Source of the DNA: Kordia algicida
GTDB taxonomy: Bacteria; Bacteroidota; Bacteroidia; Flavobacteriales; Flavobacteriaceae
Assembly: GCF_051013375.1 (NCBI RefSeq)
Contig: NZ_CP142125.1
Direction: 5' to 3' (one strand)
Length of the DNA stretch: 64,000 nt
The notes under the pieces are model-generated. The model was not told the DNA's origin. It saw only the letters and a list, made by a program, of their open reading frames with translations, and did no database searches. Below are positions 29,601 to 37,899 of the stretch, piece by piece; the first letter of the stretch is position 1; the number at the start of each line of letters is the position of its first letter. The position numbers were made by a program, and so were the translations under genes.

Positions 29601-30093
29601 AGCACCAAGTTTGTTGGATATCCAGATTACTACACCAGCCTTTGCAGATACGCACAATGTGATTGCAACGGCATCAGGAGGCTCAGGCGTGTATGAATAC
29701 CAACTAGATGATGGAGAGTGGCAAGAATCAGGAGAATTCTTAGACTTACAACCAGGCGAACACACAGTAACGGTAAGAGACAACAACGGTTGTGGCGAGC
29801 TGGTAAGAACCTTTGAACTGATTGATTACATGAAATTCTTTACACCAAACGGAGATGAATACCATCCGACTTGGAACATCATCGGATTGAGAAATCAGCC
29901 AGGAGCAAAGATTTATATCTTTGACAGATATGGAAAACTCTTAAAACAGATCAGTCCGGCAGGACAAGGTTGGGACGGAACCTTTAACGGAGTGCCAATG
30001 CCATCAAATGATTACTGGTTTAGAGTGGAATACGTAGATCCATTTGACGGTTCTCCAAAAGAATTTATCAATCATTTTACGTTAAAGAGATAA
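23677..30093 (+). CDS. Giant secreted T9SS type B protein: lectin-like head and 16 repeat modules
   Basis: 2138 residues. The signal peptide (GILTIFFILFFIQANAQ) is followed by an L-type lectin-like domain at about 30-243: FVVEFRGFFGTNDANGADG, ITFILKN, LAVEFDTWQNNDLGDPFFDH and HIIRIEW are the strands and metal-loop pattern of that fold. An Ig-like domain (about 245-312) precedes 16 modules at about 314-1890. Modules 1-6 form three AB pairs of exactly 193 residues. Modules 8-16, the Ig-like domains and the sorting domain (FFTPNGDEY to HFTLKR) are nearly identical to the upstream giant. Only 33 bp separate the two genes, so they may be co-transcribed. Likely sugar-binding secreted or surface protein. 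Confidence 0.88.
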   Translation: MILIKHINRIKGILTIFFILFFIQANAQLMPSLIGDATDIGGDCFEITQNVNNQSGAIWSGTAIDMTEDFVVEFRGFFGTNDANGADGITFILKNTETPEIGNSGGGMGYEGINNSLAVEFDTWQNNDLGDPFFDHLAIVSQGNNNHNGAANLAGPVQASPTSTNIENGVEHIIRIEWTATTTTLDVYFDCSLRLSYTGDVVNNLFGGVSQAYFGFTGSTGGATNLQRVCFDYVSFANSLAFADEVICEGQSLASVDATVTGATSYTWSPTTGVSDPNIPNPVFTPTMTTTYTVDISNSCADIIQESFTITVEPAPTANPVADIIVCDDLTNDGVEEFNFTTLDATILGTQDPSMFTVTYHLSQADADTNMNALTFPYTNTSQCEQIFVRVENNANTNCFGTTNFEICVDVQPVANQPDDMNACDLNADGSEVYDFTTQIADILGTQNTADVNITFHASSVDASNDANPLSTSYTGTDGEIIFVRVESTEPGNDCFATTSFQLFLAASPIANPVADITVCDDDSNDGVEEFDFTTLDATVLGTQNAATHTVSYHLSQIDADSDTNALTFPYTNTNQCEQIFVRIENNANAVCFDTTSFEICVNNQPIANQPNDMVVCDVNGDGTETFDFTMQETDILGAQNAADVNITYYANATDATNNINPLPTTYSGSDGETITVRVESTESGNNCFALTSFNLILNEIPTANPVADIAVCDDNSNDGFEEFDFTTLDAFVLGTQDGSMFTITYHLSQTDANDNINAITSPFTNTSDCQQIYARIENNMNTNCFDTTNFEICVYEQPIANQPENMIACDADNNGVEDYDFTTQEPAILGTQNAADFNISFHANQTDADDDMNPLPTPYTGTNGEIIFVRIESTQPENNCHATTSFEILFEALPTANMPTDLIVCDDETADGFTEINLNVKNDEISGGISGLSVRYYLTQMDADNDTNALAIPYTNISNPQTVFVRVETANSGCYVTTTLTLSVEDAPQVFPATSLEYCDTDNDGFGIFDIRSTEDQITGGVQTNVVVTYHETPEDADNNVNSLPDTYTNINAYNQTIYVRVENVLTGCYNVVSLDLIVYDSPEIAALDATSLSECDDASADQIAQFDLTEAEADLLNGEDPLTHTVRYYNTQANATAGTTTGEINNVNAYSNIPPSPQVIWVRVEDQNTGCASITNLTLIVDELPVLTQLLGLETCDAVTLNDGIEVFDLTSLAEDLLNSVPGISLQYFASQTDLDNNTPIADPMAYSNAEIGVQTIFVLATNNTTGCQNTITFDIRVNPLPSPTLDPNGMLSSDTCDDDNDGFVAFNLDALTNDIINNEPDVVYSFHETQADANNNLNALPSPYTNIVMDSQTIYVLATNTVTGCFTVTPLMLNVISIPEIPINLTDLEECDEEPSDGFAMFDLSETQTEIYGSQTPSDFTLTYHESEQDAIDDISPIVNVTDYINTTINQQTIWVRLEDNTTECYAIESFDIIVVAPPVLVQPTAFSLCDDAESGDESDEISSFDLTDKYIEITGGDTSLTLTYYASQTDLDNDTPIADPTAYQNISNPQVLYIRASNAAGCTTDITMTLRVLPIPTPNTSPDVLEACDDNSDGDATNGMLIFDLTQSEAEIVNNESNVTVSYHTTQEDADGDINPIADPTMHTVDMADANMNGQVIIYVRVESDIQIDSNMLPCYKVVELPVVVHPLPELTDIAFNYVFCEYDNDDVGQFDWDVVTSSLDLLTAPQMVADFTVTYHPTVADALANTNALANGFENTSDPQTVFIRVENNATGCVNTNNIASLELSVEPIPTATAPDTYELCAADEAAQDTAVFDLTSLDAEIINGQTDMAVSYYETATDADMDSNAITNTTNYTNTSNPQTLYARVRQTITGCLSDPVVVNLQVNPLPVFTLPEDDILCVDAETGLALETRTIGVDFGAGYTYSWTTPNGTATTATVEVTTAGTYSVTVIDANNETNCSYSDSVTYEASSAPSLLDIQITTPAFADTHNVIATASGGSGVYEYQLDDGEWQESGEFLDLQPGEHTVTVRDNNGCGELVRTFELIDYMKFFTPNGDEYHPTWNIIGLRNQPGAKIYIFDRYGKLLKQISPAGQGWDGTFNGVPMPSNDYWFRVEYVDPFDGSPKEFINHFTLKR
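24655..26391 (+). repeat. Higher-order repeat: three 579-bp AB dimers
   Basis: The first-cysteine codons of the A modules lie at 24655, 25234 and 25813 and the next module at 26392: three steps of exactly 579 bp. A modules read PVADIxVCDDxxNDGxEEF with QCEQIFVR; B modules read QPxANQPxDM with GEIIFVRxEST. A and B differ far more than A from A or B from B. Confidence 0.9.
26767..30093 (+). repeat. Large direct repeat, copy 2 (3.3 kb, in CDS)
   Basis: Partner of 20317-23643. Most nucleotide differences are at third codon positions; substitutions seen at protein level are mild (for example T/A, V/I, N/S, D/N). Confidence 0.92.
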
Positions 30094-30117
30094 TTTATCA
30101 AACCATATAGAAATCAT

Positions 30118-30150
30118 AAAAACCGAAGATTATTTTTCTTCGGTTTTTTT
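30118..30150 (+). terminator. Intrinsic terminator after the second giant gene
   Basis: AAAACCGAAGA and TCTTCGGTTTT form an 11-bp stem over a short AT loop, ending in seven T residues, about 25 bp after the stop codon. The two giants upstream probably end transcription here. Confidence 0.82.
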
Positions 30151-30193
30151 ATACAGTAAGAATTTGTTACTTTCAAACAATAATCAATTGTTC

Positions 30194-32290
30194 GTGAAAA
30201 AACAACCTTACATAAGTCTACTATTCTTCCTAGCTTGTTTTGTAAACACGTCACCATCAATCGCCCAAGACATTTCATTATTCCAACAATTTAACGGGCG
30301 TTACGATTATACGGCACTCGGAAATACACTCAATACAGTTGAAAATGGCGCCAATGGTATTTGCATTATCAATACAAGTTCTAGCGCAAGCTTAACACTA
30401 AACCCAAATCAAACATTAGTTGCTGCGTATTTGTATTGGGCAGGATCTGACGATGGTGATTTTGACATTGAACTAAACGGAATTCCTGTAACAGCACAAC
30501 GTACCTTTAGTGATGATTTGACAGGCGATAGAACGTTTTTTGCTGCATTTGCCGATGTGACTACCATAGTACAAACCGAAGGAAATGGTTTGTATACCGT
30601 AAGTGAATTTGATTTGTCATCGGTTATTGCTCCGTATTGTCCGACAGGAACAAATTTTGGTGGCTGGGCAATTACGGTTATTTATGAAAATCCTTCGCTT
30701 CCGCTAAACCAACTCAATGTGTATGATGGTCTAGAAAGTGTGCCAGACGAGTTAGAAATCACCCTAGAAAACCTCAACGTTTTTGACAATATGGGCGCAA
30801 AAATTGGTTTTATCGCTTGGGAAGGAGATCAAGGAATTAGCGTGAACGAATCGTTGCGAATCAACGGTTCTGTTATTGGAAATTTACCGCTAAATCCACC
30901 AACAAACGCTTTTAACGGTACAAATAGTTTTACAGGTGCAAGTGACTTGTACAATATGGATATTGACTTTTACAACATTCAAAACAACATAAGTATTGGC
31001 GATACGGAAGCAACTATTTCATTGACTTCTGGACAAGATTTTGTCATGATTAACAATATTATTACTGTATTAAACAGTCAATTGCCTGATGCAACGGTAA
31101 CCATCGATCAAATTGTGGATAGTTGTGATTCTCGCGATTTGGACATTACATATACAATCTCCAATACCAATAGTACTGCTGCCTTACCACAAAATACGCC
31201 TATTGCTTTTTATGTGGATGGCGTTTTGATTGATACTGCCGTAACACAAACAACTCTTGCCATTGGCGAAAGCATTCAACAGAACATTACAGTTACAATT
31301 CCTGCGGGAATTCCAAATACTTTTAGTTTTTTAATTGTCGTTGATGATGACGGAACTGGCACAGGAACCGTAGATGAAATTAATGAAGATAATAATACAG
31401 CAATTCAAATAATTACATTGCCAACATCGCCCGTAATTCCGACATTGCCAGCTTTAGAATTGTGTGATAATATTGAAGACATCATTTTTGATCTTACCAT
31501 ACAGGAAACATTCTTCAGCGATCCTGCGTTTATTTTTGAGTATTACGAAACATTTCAAGATGCGACAAACAATACAAGTGTAATTTTAAATCCAACTACG
31601 TATAGCAGTGTAAACTATCCGACGCAAGTCTTTATCAAAGTAACCAATAGCAATACATTATGTACGAGTATTGGAGATTTCGAACTGCTTTTACTTGAAA
31701 GCCCGCAAGCAAATCAGGCAGAAGATTTGGAAGCTTGTCAATTGGACGAAACTGAATCTGCAATTTTTGATTTAACTGTGAACGAAACCACGATAAATTC
31801 AGCTTCAAATATCATTTTTACCTATTACGAAACAGCAAATTCAGATGGAACGTTTCAAGATGAAATCACATCGCCAACTACTTATAATAATATTTCCAAT
31901 CCGCAAACCATATACGTAACTACCGAAAATACAGAAGGTTGTATTGAAGCAACTTCTTTCAATGTTACCGTAGATAATTGTGAAATTTACATCCCGAATG
32001 GTTTTTCTCCTAATGATGATGGAAAAAATGATGTTTTCAATATTTTAAACTTAGAAGCGCATCCCAATCATAAAATTCATATCTACAACAGGTACGGAAC
32101 ACTTATTTTTGAAGGTAATAGAATCACTTCTCATTGGGACGGTTATGCAAATCGAGGCACGCCAAAAGGAAATAAATTACCAACGGGAACTTATTTCTAT
32201 GTACTTTACTTAAATGATGAAAACACGCTAGCAAGTCCGTTATTATTAGAGCAAACCTATACAGGCTGGGTTTATTTACAGAATAATTAA
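30194..32290 (+). CDS. Secreted T9SS type B protein with CARDB-like domain and two repeat modules
   Basis: About 698 residues from GTG 30194. An upstream TTG at 30164 is in frame, but the GTG places the basic start KKQPY directly before the hydrophobic core ISLLFFLACF. The head (about residues 27-295; ISLFQQFNGRYDYTALGN, AAYLYWAGSDDGDF, GGWAITVIYENP) resembles the large beta domain often found in gliding-motility-associated proteins. A CARDB-like domain follows (about 300-405), then two of the modules shared with its neighbours, and a type B sorting domain (YIPNGFSPNDDGKNDVFNI). The C-terminal tail after WDG is longer and less like that of the giants. Probable secreted surface protein. Confidence 0.82.
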   Translation: MKKQPYISLLFFLACFVNTSPSIAQDISLFQQFNGRYDYTALGNTLNTVENGANGICIINTSSSASLTLNPNQTLVAAYLYWAGSDDGDFDIELNGIPVTAQRTFSDDLTGDRTFFAAFADVTTIVQTEGNGLYTVSEFDLSSVIAPYCPTGTNFGGWAITVIYENPSLPLNQLNVYDGLESVPDELEITLENLNVFDNMGAKIGFIAWEGDQGISVNESLRINGSVIGNLPLNPPTNAFNGTNSFTGASDLYNMDIDFYNIQNNISIGDTEATISLTSGQDFVMINNIITVLNSQLPDATVTIDQIVDSCDSRDLDITYTISNTNSTAALPQNTPIAFYVDGVLIDTAVTQTTLAIGESIQQNITVTIPAGIPNTFSFLIVVDDDGTGTGTVDEINEDNNTAIQIITLPTSPVIPTLPALELCDNIEDIIFDLTIQETFFSDPAFIFEYYETFQDATNNTSVILNPTTYSSVNYPTQVFIKVTNSNTLCTSIGDFELLLLESPQANQAEDLEACQLDETESAIFDLTVNETTINSASNIIFTYYETANSDGTFQDEITSPTTYNNISNPQTIYVTTENTEGCIEATSFNVTVDNCEIYIPNGFSPNDDGKNDVFNILNLEAHPNHKIHIYNRYGTLIFEGNRITSHWDGYANRGTPKGNKLPTGTYFYVLYLNDENTLASPLLLEQTYTGWVYLQNN

Positions 32291-32401
32291 GTTTTATTCA
32301 TACGAATATCCCTGATTTTCTGTATTTTAGTTCATCATAAAACCTAATTTTAAAATAGCTCGTATATACTATAAATAGTTTCACAAGCGTTAAATTATAT
32401 A

Positions 32402-32409
32402 TATATTTG
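32402..32409 (+). promoter_or_regulatory. Promoter -7 box TATATTTG
   Basis: Exact TAnnTTTG match inside an AT alternation, 93 bp ahead of the choice-of-anchor L giant, implying a leader of about 85 nt. No clear -33 element. Confidence 0.4.
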
Positions 32410-32502
32410 CTTATTATTGATAATGGCAATTGAAGCCAGCATAATTTTAGTCTGCCCAACTACAGTTATGTTCAATAACAAATACAGCTTAACCCCAATC
32501 GT

Positions 32503-35500
32503 ATGAAAAAAGTTTGCTTACTACTTTTTGCACTTCTAGCCTACCAAACAATCTACGCTCAGCAAGTAACCACAAACGAATCTACCAATTTGCAACAACT
32601 CGTTGAACAACTGGTACAAGGTTGTGTAGAAATTTCTAATGTAAGTACTTCCGTAAACGGAAATATTGATGGCTTTGCAAGTTATGGATCATTTAATCAA
32701 AATGGTTCTGGATTTCCTTTTGCAAACGGTTTGGTACTAACTTCAGGGCGTGTTTCTGATGTAGGAAGTCCGACAAACACAATGCCTTTAAATAGTGGAA
32801 CAACTGCTTGGGGAACTGATCCTGATATCGAAGCTGCTTTGGGCGTGAGCAATACCTTAAATGCAACTTCTATAGAATTTGACTTTATCGCAGTGACCAA
32901 TCAGATCAGTTTTAACTACTTATTAGCTTCTGAAGAATACTTTGCAGATTTTCCATGTAGATTCTCTGATAGTTTCGCTTTTTTAATAAGACCTACAGGA
33001 AGTACAGCACCTTACACAAACATTGCTGTTGTGCCTGGAACAAATATTCCTGTAAGTACCAGTGTTATTCACGATGAAATTGTTGGCTTCTGCCCTGCTG
33101 AAAATGAAGAATTTTTTGAAGGATACAACTTAGGAGATACCAATTATAACGGACGAACTACTGTATTAACCGCAACTGCAAACCTAATTCCGAATCAACA
33201 ATATCATATCAAATTAGTATTGGCTGACGGAACCGATCAAAATGCAGATTCTGCTATTTTTATTCAAGGAAATAGTTTTAATGCTACGGTTGATTTAGGT
33301 CCAGACATAACTACTTGTGCAAATTCATTCCTATTAAATGGAGATATTGGAAATCCATTAGCAACCTATCAATGGTTTCGAAATGGTGTGCCAATTCCTG
33401 GAAGTGTTGCCACAACACACGATGCTGTTTTAACAGGAACATACAGAGTAGAAATTACAATTCCCGTAGGAACAGAAACTTGTACGATTGAAGACACTGT
33501 TGATGTTACACTAAACGCTGCACAAACTGTTGAGCCAATTACAGATTATGAATTATGTGACAATACAGGAGATGTTGGTGTAGAAACTTTCGACTTAACA
33601 ATCAAAGAGCCTGAAATATTAACCACAGTTCCACCAGGAAACTATAGCATCACATATTATCCAACACAAAATGATGCCGATAATGAAACAAATGAACTTC
33701 CAACAACGATACAAAATACAAGTTCACCACAAGAAATTTTTGTACGTATCTTAGATACAGACAATGGTTGTTTGGCTTGGACAAGTTTCAACTTAATCGT
33801 AAACGAACTGCCTTCTATTACAGAGCCGACACCATTTGATATTTGTGATGATGATGGAGTAGCACAAGTTGATCTTACCATTCGCAATGACGAAATTACT
33901 GGAATGGATCCTGTTTTAGGAGTTACGTATCACTTTTCACTAAATGATGCTGACAACAACATCAACCCAATTGTGTCTACATACACCAATGTTTCAGCAA
34001 ATGATACTGTATTTGTACGTGTAGTAAATACGCAAACAGGTTGTGTAAGCACGACAACGCTAGATGTAAATGTTACAACCAGTCCAATGTTGAGTGCACC
34101 AAGTAGAAACTTAGTAGATGCTTGTGACCCTGATCTTGATGGATTTGCAACATTTGACCTCACAGACATTCTCAATGAAATTACCAATGGTCTAACTGGC
34201 GTAACAATAACCGTTCATACTTCCGCTGATGATGCAAGTACTGGCGCAAATCCAATTGCGGATATTACAGCGTTCAACAATACAAATCCTGAACAACAAG
34301 CCTTATTTGTACGTGTAGAAGATAACAATTCTGGCTGTTTTTCCACTACACAATTCAATGTGCATAGCAATGCATTATTAACAGCAACCAACATACAAAA
34401 TATAAATCGCTGTGATGATGAAAGCAATGATGGAGTTTTTGAATTTAACTTTCAAGGCACCATTCTACCTTCTATTCAAAACAGTTTAGGATATGTCGCT
34501 GTTGAATTTTATACGACTGAAACTGATCGTGACAATAGTACCAATCCAATAGACATTACTGTTCCATTTTCAAACACCTCCAATCCTCAGGAAATATTCA
34601 TCCGATTGATTGATACGGAAACAGGTTGTGAAGAAATAAGTTCGTTCGATTTAGTCGTGAATCCAAACGTAACTGCGCCAGAAGTAGGCACACTAACGTT
34701 CTGTGACACAAATGATGATATGATTGCGCAAATTGACTTAAATGTTTTTACAGCAGATTTACAAGGTCCAAATCCGACTTATAACATTGTATATTTTGCA
34801 ACAGTAAACGACGCCAATACCTTTTCGAACGCAATTACAGAGCCGATTATCAATACGTCAAATCCGCAAGAAATATTCTATCGTTACACCAATCCTGGCA
34901 CCAATTGTACAGACATTTCATCCTTTATGCTAGAAGTATTGCCTGCGCCAACGGTAAACGAACCAAATACAATATTGATTTGTGATGATGATACTGATGG
35001 AATTTCCGATGTTGACATTGCTGCAAGCCTTCCGGAAATAATTACCGATTTAAATAACATTACAATCTCCTATCATGCAGTAGCAGGAGATGCCTTTGGA
35101 AATTCAAATCCTATAGCAGATCCGACTGCTTATAACACGGCAACCACATCTGCGTTTGTACGTGTAGAAAATGCTACGACCAACTGTTTTACAGTAGTAG
35201 AATTGCCAATTATCGTAAATACTGTTCCTGAAGTTGTTGCTACAGACATTTACCAACTGTGTGAAACAGATACCGATCAAACGGAGAACTTTATCATGGA
35301 AACTAGAGATGAAGAAATCTTAAATGGTCAAACGGATATGACAGTGCTTTACTATCCTACTGCACAAGATGCTTTAGACAAAACTAACGAAATTGACAAA
35401 ACAGCGCCGTATGCAAATCAAACAAATCCGCAAACCATTCACGTACGTATTGAAAATGATACTGATCCCGATTGTTTTGCCGTTTCCGATTTTGTAATTC

Positions 35501-37332
35501 AAGTAAGTCCAGCACCAATGTTCAATGAACCTACAGATATTTTTGTCTGTGATGATGTTAGCAATGATGGAGTTGATACTTTTGATTTTACAGCAACCGC
35601 CGCAGAAATTCGTGCAGGAATTCCACAAAATCTAACATTATCGTTCCATTTATCGTTTGAAGATGCTTCTGATAATGTAAATCCAATTGGAAATACACTG
35701 ACAAACACCGTAAATCCGCAAGCAATCTATGTACGAATCACGAATGATTCTGACTGTTTTACGGTAACTGATTTTGAAGTAAATGTAATTCAAGTACCCG
35801 AAACAAACCCTGCACCAGATGTTACTGTTTGTGACACCGATTATGATGGACAAGTTGTTTTTGACTTAACAGAAGCCGAATTCTCTATTTTAAATGTTCG
35901 ACAAGATAATGTAGTTATTACATACCATGAAACAACGAATGATGCTGATACAGGTGCAAATGCAATTCCTGATCCGACAAATTATACAAACTCCAACAAT
36001 CCGCAACCAATTTTTGTACGTCTTATCAATACCATTTCGGGCTGTTATGTAGTCATTCCATTTACACTCAACGTAAACCTTCCGCCATTATTAAACAATG
36101 TAACCGAAGCTACTTTCTGTGAAGCAGAACAACCTGGAACAGTTGATCTTCGCCAAATAGATGGACTGTTAATTGATGATCCTACAGGAGTAAGTTTTTC
36201 TTATCATAACACTGCCGCAGATGCAGAATCTGACACAAATCCGCTTCCAGATATTTACAACTATGTAGCAAATCCTGAAACAATTTTTGTCCGAGCAGAA
36301 AATGATGATACAACTTGCCATATAGTAACAAGTATTGACGTTCGCATCAATCCAAATCCTACAGCAAATCCTGTAAGCGATATGGAAGCATGTATTTCAG
36401 ACAATTCAAACACGACACAAACATTCAATCTATCACAACAAACAGCAACCATTCTTGGCACACAAAATCCAGCACTATTTACCGTAAGTTACCACGTAAG
36501 TATTGAAGATGCACAAAACGATGTAAGTCCATTGCCAACTTTATACAATGCATTTAATGGACAAAATATTCATGTTCGTGTTGAAAACAATGCAACAGGT
36601 TGTTACGCAACTACTACGTTTTCCACCATCATTTTCCCGTTACCAGAAGTCGATCTTCCAGAAGATATTACGCTATGTCTTAATGATCTTCCTTTAACAG
36701 TTACCGCAGGAACAGCCGTTGGCAACAGCTACTTATGGTCTACCGGAGAAACAACAGCTTCTATTGACATTACATCAATAGGAACTTATTCCGTAACTGT
36801 AACAAGTGCGTTTGGTTGTTCACAATCAGACAGTTTTACGGTGAGCGAATCTGAATTGGCAACTATCGTTGATGTCGATGTTGTAAATTTCTCCGATAAC
36901 AATACAATTACCGTAACCGCAAGCGGAAATGGTGATTATTTATACGCCTTAGATGGCGGAACGCCGCAAGTATCAAATATCTTTGAATTTGTAGGACCAG
37001 GCTACCACATAGTATCTGTTATTGATACAAATGGTTGTGGTGAAGTGAGTGAAGAAGTTGTCGTAATTGATTACATCAAATTTGTCACACCAAACAATGA
37101 TGGTTTCAACGATACTTGGCATATTATTGGTATAGAAACGCTTCCAAAATCGGTTGTGTACATCTTTGATCGTTACGGAAAACTCTTAAAAACCTTACGT
37201 GCGAGCGATCGCGGTTGGGATGGAACGTACAGAGGTCGCAAAATGCCATCTAGTGATTATTGGTTCTTGGCAGAAATAAAAGATGGACCAGACTCTTTTG
37301 ATGTAAAAGGGCATTTTACTTTGAAACGATAA
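32503..37332 (+). CDS. Giant secreted T9SS type B protein: choice-of-anchor L head and 11 modules
   Basis: 1609 residues. The signal peptide ends at LAYQTIYAQ. The head (about 21-265) is a choice-of-anchor L domain: FPFANGLVLTSGRVSDVG, AWGTDPDIEAAL, IEFDFIAVTNQISFNYLLAS, EEYFADFPC and FAFLIRP are its classical segments. An Ig-like domain (YQWFRNGVPIPG) precedes 11 modules at about 342-1380, all diverged from each other and from the two upstream giants. Two more Ig-like domains and the sorting domain (FVTPNNDGFNDTWHIIG to GHFTLKR) follow. It has its own promoter and leader. The next gene starts 7 bp after its stop. Confidence 0.88.
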   Translation: MKKVCLLLFALLAYQTIYAQQVTTNESTNLQQLVEQLVQGCVEISNVSTSVNGNIDGFASYGSFNQNGSGFPFANGLVLTSGRVSDVGSPTNTMPLNSGTTAWGTDPDIEAALGVSNTLNATSIEFDFIAVTNQISFNYLLASEEYFADFPCRFSDSFAFLIRPTGSTAPYTNIAVVPGTNIPVSTSVIHDEIVGFCPAENEEFFEGYNLGDTNYNGRTTVLTATANLIPNQQYHIKLVLADGTDQNADSAIFIQGNSFNATVDLGPDITTCANSFLLNGDIGNPLATYQWFRNGVPIPGSVATTHDAVLTGTYRVEITIPVGTETCTIEDTVDVTLNAAQTVEPITDYELCDNTGDVGVETFDLTIKEPEILTTVPPGNYSITYYPTQNDADNETNELPTTIQNTSSPQEIFVRILDTDNGCLAWTSFNLIVNELPSITEPTPFDICDDDGVAQVDLTIRNDEITGMDPVLGVTYHFSLNDADNNINPIVSTYTNVSANDTVFVRVVNTQTGCVSTTTLDVNVTTSPMLSAPSRNLVDACDPDLDGFATFDLTDILNEITNGLTGVTITVHTSADDASTGANPIADITAFNNTNPEQQALFVRVEDNNSGCFSTTQFNVHSNALLTATNIQNINRCDDESNDGVFEFNFQGTILPSIQNSLGYVAVEFYTTETDRDNSTNPIDITVPFSNTSNPQEIFIRLIDTETGCEEISSFDLVVNPNVTAPEVGTLTFCDTNDDMIAQIDLNVFTADLQGPNPTYNIVYFATVNDANTFSNAITEPIINTSNPQEIFYRYTNPGTNCTDISSFMLEVLPAPTVNEPNTILICDDDTDGISDVDIAASLPEIITDLNNITISYHAVAGDAFGNSNPIADPTAYNTATTSAFVRVENATTNCFTVVELPIIVNTVPEVVATDIYQLCETDTDQTENFIMETRDEEILNGQTDMTVLYYPTAQDALDKTNEIDKTAPYANQTNPQTIHVRIENDTDPDCFAVSDFVIQVSPAPMFNEPTDIFVCDDVSNDGVDTFDFTATAAEIRAGIPQNLTLSFHLSFEDASDNVNPIGNTLTNTVNPQAIYVRITNDSDCFTVTDFEVNVIQVPETNPAPDVTVCDTDYDGQVVFDLTEAEFSILNVRQDNVVITYHETTNDADTGANAIPDPTNYTNSNNPQPIFVRLINTISGCYVVIPFTLNVNLPPLLNNVTEATFCEAEQPGTVDLRQIDGLLIDDPTGVSFSYHNTAADAESDTNPLPDIYNYVANPETIFVRAENDDTTCHIVTSIDVRINPNPTANPVSDMEACISDNSNTTQTFNLSQQTATILGTQNPALFTVSYHVSIEDAQNDVSPLPTLYNAFNGQNIHVRVENNATGCYATTTFSTIIFPLPEVDLPEDITLCLNDLPLTVTAGTAVGNSYLWSTGETTASIDITSIGTYSVTVTSAFGCSQSDSFTVSESELATIVDVDVVNFSDNNTITVTASGNGDYLYALDGGTPQVSNIFEFVGPGYHIVSVIDTNGCGEVSEEVVVIDYIKFVTPNNDGFNDTWHIIGIETLPKSVVYIFDRYGKLLKTLRASDRGWDGTYRGRKMPSSDYWFLAEIKDGPDSFDVKGHFTLKR
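33530..36645 (+). repeat. Eleven diverged tandem modules in the third giant protein
   Basis: Same module as in the neighbours (CDxxxDG loop, TYHxxxxDADxxxN, NPQxIFVRxxNxxTGC). No pair here is close to identical and no higher-order period is seen, unlike the second giant. Confidence 0.82.
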
Positions 37333-37339
37333 AACGCAC

Positions 37340-37888
37340 ATGGAAGTTATAAAAATTGTTGTCTTTGTCATTGGTTTATTTTTTGGAATAGAATCAAGTA
37401 CAATCATTGCTGAAACTACAGAAGTGACGATCAATCCAAAGGAAAAAACCATGGTAATTCAGCAGAAAAATCTCTTGGCAATTTATCCCAAAGAAAAAGA
37501 CACTTCATTTGCCGCGGAAGAATTCACGAAGATTTACTATTACAAAACCAATTGGAATAAACATTTAAACGCTTTCGCGGAAAAATCAATCGTATATACA
37601 ACAAGTGATGATAAAACGCTAGATGCAACTATTACACTTCAATACACTTCTGACGAAGATTTAAAAATATTTGCTATTGATAAAAACCGCAAAGGACAAT
37701 TCTCCATCATCAATCTTCCAAATTGGGTATTAAAAACCAATGATGGAACGCTCAACGGAAACTATTGGAATTTTGATGCAGACAAGCCGTTTTCGTTTAC
37801 GTACAATCCTGTAGAAAACGTTCCTGAAACCTACACCGTAAACAAAAAGATTCTATATGCAACTTGGAAAAAGCTTGCTAAAAAATAA
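37340..37888 (+). CDS. Hypothetical exported protein, 182 residues
   Basis: No family recognised. A hydrophobic N-terminus (IKIVVFVIGLFFGI) looks like a signal peptide or anchor, followed by a beta-rich soluble part with many aromatic residues (FTKIYYYKTNWNKH, GNYWNFDADKPFSFTYNP) and a basic C-terminus. ATG 37340 lies 7 bp after the stop of the choice-of-anchor L giant, so it is likely translated from the same transcript and may be a periplasmic partner of it, but that is only context. The following gene is 11 bp downstream. Confidence 0.6.
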   Translation: MEVIKIVVFVIGLFFGIESSTIIAETTEVTINPKEKTMVIQQKNLLAIYPKEKDTSFAAEEFTKIYYYKTNWNKHLNAFAEKSIVYTTSDDKTLDATITLQYTSDEDLKIFAIDKNRKGQFSIINLPNWVLKTNDGTLNGNYWNFDADKPFSFTYNPVENVPETYTVNKKILYATWKKLAKK

Positions 37889-37899
37889 CAAAACCATTA

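Noticed and set aside
20575..29786. Open frames of 60-93 codons on the minus strand within the giant genes, several occurring twice at 6450-bp spacing
   Set aside because: They are antisense shadows of the duplicated coding sequence, follow its codon pattern and have no promoter or leader of their own.
32291..32502. Riboswitch or small RNA in the leader of the choice-of-anchor L giant
   Set aside because: AT-rich sequence with no conserved fold I recognise; only a promoter box is supported.
16939..37332. CRISPR array, because of many regularly spaced repeats
   Set aside because: The repeats are 270-330 bp, in frame, diverged and coding; there are no short direct repeats with unique spacers and no cas genes.
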